Positions 61,252 to 64,000 of a stretch of 64,000 nt of DNA are shown here, piece after piece. The position numbers and the translations under genes were made by a program. Every line of letters begins with the position of its first letter. The first letter of the stretch is position 1. The notes beneath the pieces were generated by a model. The model was not told the DNA's origin. It searched no databases and worked only from the letters and a program-made list of their open reading frames with translations. This DNA comes from Paraburkholderia acidicola (GTDB taxonomy: Bacteria > Pseudomonadota > Gammaproteobacteria > Burkholderiales > Burkholderiaceae): positions 109,826 through 173,825 of the forward strand of contig NZ_MTZV01000005.1 in NCBI RefSeq assembly GCF_002362315.1. The letters are read 5' to 3'.

Positions 61252-62943
61252 TTACGCGGGCACCGATCTCGGTTCAACATGCACACGACTCTGCACAACA
61301 CGGAAGCGGCTCGCGACGAACGCCGCATCGGCGAGCGCCGCGTTGGCTGCCGGGTTGGCGCCGGTGCCGTGAAAGTCTGAGAACGCTGCCGACTGGTTGA
61401 CGAATACGCCGCCCGTCAGATTGATCGATAGTGCGACACCGCCTTGAATCGAAGCTTCGTGTGCAGCTTCGACCACAGCGTTGTCGGTGCTGTAGACCGA
61501 CAGCGTCAGTGCGCCGTGCTCTGCAGCGATTGAGCCGGCGAGTTCCAGCGACTGCGCCGTGGAGTCGGTCGCGATGACGAACGAGATCGGGCCGAACCAT
61601 TCGCGCGTGAACTGGTGGGCGTCGGTAGCGGCATCTAGTTTCAGCACGAGCGGCGTGCGCACGCGTGCACCGGCGAAAGCAGGATGGTCGATTGCCTGGC
61701 TGTCGACCAGGACGTGGCCGAGATGGCGTGCTTCGTCGATGCGTTGCACGACGCCTTCGTTCTGGATCGCGCCCAGCAGTTCGACTGCGCGCGCGGGATC
61801 GCCAACGAGTTTCTGGACGGCACCCGCCAGCGCTTCGGCGACCGCGTCGAATGTCAGCGAGCCTTCAGCGGTACGGATGCCGTCGCGGGGTACGTAGATA
61901 TTTTGCGGAGCAGTGCACATCTGGCCGGAGTACAGCGCAAGCGAGAACGCGATGTTGCGGGCGACGGCCTTGATGTCATCGGCCGAGTCGATGACGATCT
62001 GGTTGACGCCGGCTTTCTCGGTGAAGACCTGTGCCTGATGCGCGTGACGTTCGAGCCAGGTGCCGTTCTGCGTGCTGCCGGTGAAATCGATCAGCTTGAT
62101 TTCCGGGCGTTGTGCGAGGTCCTGGACGAGCGCGCCGTCGTTCGGTTCGGTTGCAAGGAGTGTGACGACGTTCGGATCGAAACCGGCTTCACGGAGTACG
62201 TCGCGGGCAATTCGCACTGTGATCGCAAGAGGCAGGATGGCACCTGGATGCGGCTTGACGATAACGGTGTTGCCGGTGGCGAGGTCCGCAAAAAGACCGG
62301 GGTAGCCGTTCCACGTGGGGAAAGTGCAGCAACCGAGTACGAGACCAGTGCCGCGCGGCACGATCGTGTAACGCTTCTGCATCGCGAGCGGCGGGTTCTT
62401 GCCTTGTGGTTTTTCCCAGTGCGCGTCAGCGGGGATGCGGCGCAACTGGTCCCACGCATAGACGACAGCTTCGAGGGCGCGGTCCTGAGCATGCGGGCCG
62501 CCGGCCTGGAAGGCCATCATGAACGCCTGGCCGGTGGTGTGCATGACGCTGTAGCCAATTTCGAAACTGGCCCGGTTCACGCGCGCGAGAATTTCGAGGC
62601 TCACGCCGATCCATGCCTGCGGGCCGGCGGTGCGCCATTCGCGTTGGGCTTTGGCGGCGGCGGCGATGAGGGCGTCGGGATCCGCCTTCGGATAGCGGAT
62701 GCCGAGCGGGAAGCCGAACGGCGACGCTTCGGCGCCGACGGTTTCACCGGTACTGGGTTGGTCGAGTTCGAAGGTCGTATGAAGGTGGGCTTTGAACGCA
62801 GCCTCACCGTCAGCGCTTGCCGTTTCCCCGTACACTTTTGGGCTGGGCATTTCGGCAAACGGGCTCCAGTAGCCGCGCGTCTCGATAGCGGCAAGCGCCT
62901 TCTGGAGCGTGTCTTCGTGCTTCGTGAATAAGGAATGTGTCAT
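61252..62943 (-). CDS. paaN: phenylacetic acid degradation protein PaaN (aldehyde dehydrogenase type)
   Basis: A 563-residue aldehyde-dehydrogenase-fold protein of the PaaN kind found in beta-proteobacteria. The N-terminal HEDTLQKALAAIETRGYWSPFAEMPSPKVYGE segment is PaaN-specific; the ALDH core has the cofactor-binding PHPGAILPLAITVRIARDVLREAGFD and catalytic Cys in SGQMCTAPQNIYVPRDG. There is no MaoC-like domain, so unlike E. coli PaaZ it would not open the oxepin ring itself; it should oxidise a ring-opened semialdehyde. It starts the leftward paa run. Confidence 0.93.
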   Translation of the reverse strand: MTHSLFTKHEDTLQKALAAIETRGYWSPFAEMPSPKVYGETASADGEAAFKAHLHTTFELDQPSTGETVGAEASPFGFPLGIRYPKADPDALIAAAAKAQREWRTAGPQAWIGVSLEILARVNRASFEIGYSVMHTTGQAFMMAFQAGGPHAQDRALEAVVYAWDQLRRIPADAHWEKPQGKNPPLAMQKRYTIVPRGTGLVLGCCTFPTWNGYPGLFADLATGNTVIVKPHPGAILPLAITVRIARDVLREAGFDPNVVTLLATEPNDGALVQDLAQRPEIKLIDFTGSTQNGTWLERHAHQAQVFTEKAGVNQIVIDSADDIKAVARNIAFSLALYSGQMCTAPQNIYVPRDGIRTAEGSLTFDAVAEALAGAVQKLVGDPARAVELLGAIQNEGVVQRIDEARHLGHVLVDSQAIDHPAFAGARVRTPLVLKLDAATDAHQFTREWFGPISFVIATDSTAQSLELAGSIAAEHGALTLSVYSTDNAVVEAAHEASIQGGVALSINLTGGVFVNQSAAFSDFHGTGANPAANAALADAAFVASRFRVVQSRVHVEPRSVPA

Positions 62944-62990
62944 GGAGAGGGGATGCCGAGCAGTAGTTGGGGAAACCTTACCGAATAATT

Positions 62991-63006
62991 AACCGACCGG
63001 TTGGTT
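62991..63006. promoter_or_regulatory. palindrome in the divergent paaN/enoyl-CoA hydratase promoter region
   Basis: AACCGACCGGTTGGTT is a 16-bp near-perfect palindrome (one mismatched pair) centred between two start codons 138 bases apart. Its centre, ACCGGT, is shared with the site upstream of pcaF. A PaaR-type TetR repressor is the obvious candidate binder from knowledge of Burkholderia paa control, but no paaR gene lies in the window. Confidence 0.5.
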
Positions 63007-63081
63007 GGTGAATGTTAGCATTATTGGTCCGGCTGCGCGAAATGTTTTCGCGCGCCTTCTACAACAAACCAAGGAGCGCAA

Positions 63082-63858
63082 ATGGCATACGAAAACATTC
63101 TGGTCGAGACCCGTGGGCGGGTCGGTCTGATCACGCTGAACCGGCCGAAAGCACTGAATGCGCTGAATGACGCGCTGATGGACGAACTGGGCGTGGCGCT
63201 CAAGGCATTCGATGCCGACGATGACATCGGCGCGATCGTCGTGACCGGCAGCGAGAAGGCGTTCGCGGCGGGTGCCGACATCGGCATGATGGCCACCTAC
63301 ACCTATATGGACGTGTACAAGGGTGAGTACATCACCCGCAACTGGGAAACGGTGCGGACAATCCGCAAGCCGATCATTGCCGCAGTGGCGGGCTTTGCGC
63401 TCGGCGGCGGCTGCGAACTGGCGATGATGTGCGACATCATTTTCGCCGCCGATACTGCGAAGTTCGGGCAACCTGAGATCAAGCTCGGCGTTATGCCGGG
63501 AGCAGGCGGGACGCAACGGCTACCGCGTGCCGTTTCGAAGGCGAAGGCCATGGACATGTGTCTGACGGCGCGCTTCATGGATGCGACGGAAGCCGAGCGG
63601 GCAGGATTGGTGTCGCGTGTGGTTCCGGCGGCGTCGCTGATTGACGATGCGATTGCGGCCGCTGCGACGATTGCCGAATTTCCGCTGCCGGCAGTGATGA
63701 TGGTGAAGGAGTCAGTGAACCGCGCCTATGAAACGACGCTGGCGGAAGGCGTAACTTTCGAGCGGCGCCTGTTCCACTCACTCTTCGCAACCGAGGATCA
63801 GAAAGAGGGAATGGCGGCGTTCGTTGAGAAGCGCAAAGCGGTCTTCAAGCATCGATAG
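63082..63858 (+). CDS. enoyl-CoA hydratase, probably PaaF
   Basis: A 258-residue crotonase with both hydratase Glu residues in place: GGGCELAMMCD and FGQPEIKLGVMPGAGGTQRL. NRPKALNALNDALMDEL and KAFAAGADIGMMA are the CoA-binding and oxyanion-hole segments. In a paa cluster the natural reading is 2,3-dehydroadipyl-CoA hydratase (PaaF), but the sequence is close to general short-chain enoyl-CoA hydratases and I leave the symbol out. CAAGGAGCGCAA before the ATG is a good ribosome binding site. It is divergent from paaN. Confidence 0.88.
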   Translation: MAYENILVETRGRVGLITLNRPKALNALNDALMDELGVALKAFDADDDIGAIVVTGSEKAFAAGADIGMMATYTYMDVYKGEYITRNWETVRTIRKPIIAAVAGFALGGGCELAMMCDIIFAADTAKFGQPEIKLGVMPGAGGTQRLPRAVSKAKAMDMCLTARFMDATEAERAGLVSRVVPAASLIDDAIAAAATIAEFPLPAVMMVKESVNRAYETTLAEGVTFERRLFHSLFATEDQKEGMAAFVEKRKAVFKHR

Positions 63859-64000
63859 AGGCGTGATCGAAAAAACGCTTGCGCGGCGGTGATGGTGTCG
63901 CTAGAATCTCGGTCTTTCGCGCTCCGGAGAAGGGGGGTGCGGGAGGCGGGAGAGCCAGTACTGGCGGGGATTTGCGGCGGGGCAGGCGGGTGAGGAAGTT
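63859..64000. other. window end, no feature seen
   Basis: The last 142 bases after the enoyl-CoA hydratase gene are G-rich and show neither a gene nor a tRNA I can support. Confidence 0.4.

Noticed and set aside
63859..64000. A tRNA or small RNA at the window end
   Set aside because: G-rich sequence without a cloverleaf or a CCA end; nothing supports an RNA gene.

Overview
This is a high-GC (roughly 62%) chromosomal window. Gene content and order suggest a beta-proteobacterium of the Burkholderiaceae, most likely Paraburkholderia, Caballeronia or Burkholderia: rpe-gph-trpE-trpG-trpD-trpC, hemA-prfA-prmC-grxD-ubiX, ugpBAEC, and a paa/pcaF phenylacetate cluster. The genus is inferred from family resemblance; no database search was run. 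I saw no rRNA, tRNA, intact insertion sequence, prophage or CRISPR array.

Layout. 0-3.4 kb is accessory-looking: the tail of an alpha/beta hydrolase, a small one-helix membrane protein, an AT-rich stretch with a repeated TTTGGCACA motif, and a secreted sedolisin. 3.8-16.3 kb holds a methyltransferase, a BaiN-like flavoprotein, a sugar-acid dehydratase/transporter pair, a Methyltransf_32 protein, a tetR-DUF1415 pair divergent from an MFS transporter, a nitroreductase and another MFS transporter. 16.4-26 kb holds a YegD-like Hsp70, a cold-shock protein with a long leader, an APC permease, a LigB-type dioxygenase, and the core run ubiX, grxD, prmC, prfA, hemA. 26-35 kb holds an M24 aminopeptidase, an isochorismatase-like hydrolase with an overlapping HAD gene, a cupin-MFS-SDR-IclR catabolic cluster, and ettA. 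35-42.7 kb is a DUF3761 protein, the glycerol-3-phosphate ABC transporter ugpBAEC, a self-contained fic gene and ychF. 43-57 kb holds a UbiH-family monooxygenase, dsbC, an M61 peptidase, azoR, ung, a CYTH protein, the trp genes, gph, rpe, apaG and mltA. 57-64 kb is part of the phenylacetyl-CoA pathway: paaK, paaI, paaG, pcaF, paaN, and a divergent enoyl-CoA hydratase.

How the genes work together. The paa genes activate phenylacetate (PaaK), remove stalled CoA esters (PaaI), isomerise the ring epoxide (PaaG), process the opened ring (PaaN), hydrate it (PaaF-like) and cleave 3-oxoadipyl-CoA (PcaF). The ring epoxidase paaABCDE, paaZ, paaH and any regulator lie outside the window. TrpE/G/D/C cover chorismate to indoleglycerol phosphate. 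Between gph and trpE I read a complete transcription attenuator: a 24-residue leader peptide with three clustered Trp codons, an antiterminator hairpin and a mutually exclusive terminator. ugpB-A-E-C encode a full importer.

The most useful non-coding observations are the trp attenuator, the TTTGGCACA array near 0.9 kb, paired decamer repeats in front of fic, a decayed 63-bp tandem copy of the iclR 3' end, a hairpin in front of the cupin gene, two palindromes in the paa cluster, and the tetR/MFS overlapping promoters with a perfect operator-like palindrome. I found no clear new multi-gene system. The cupin-MFS-SDR-IclR cluster is the least characterised catabolic unit here.
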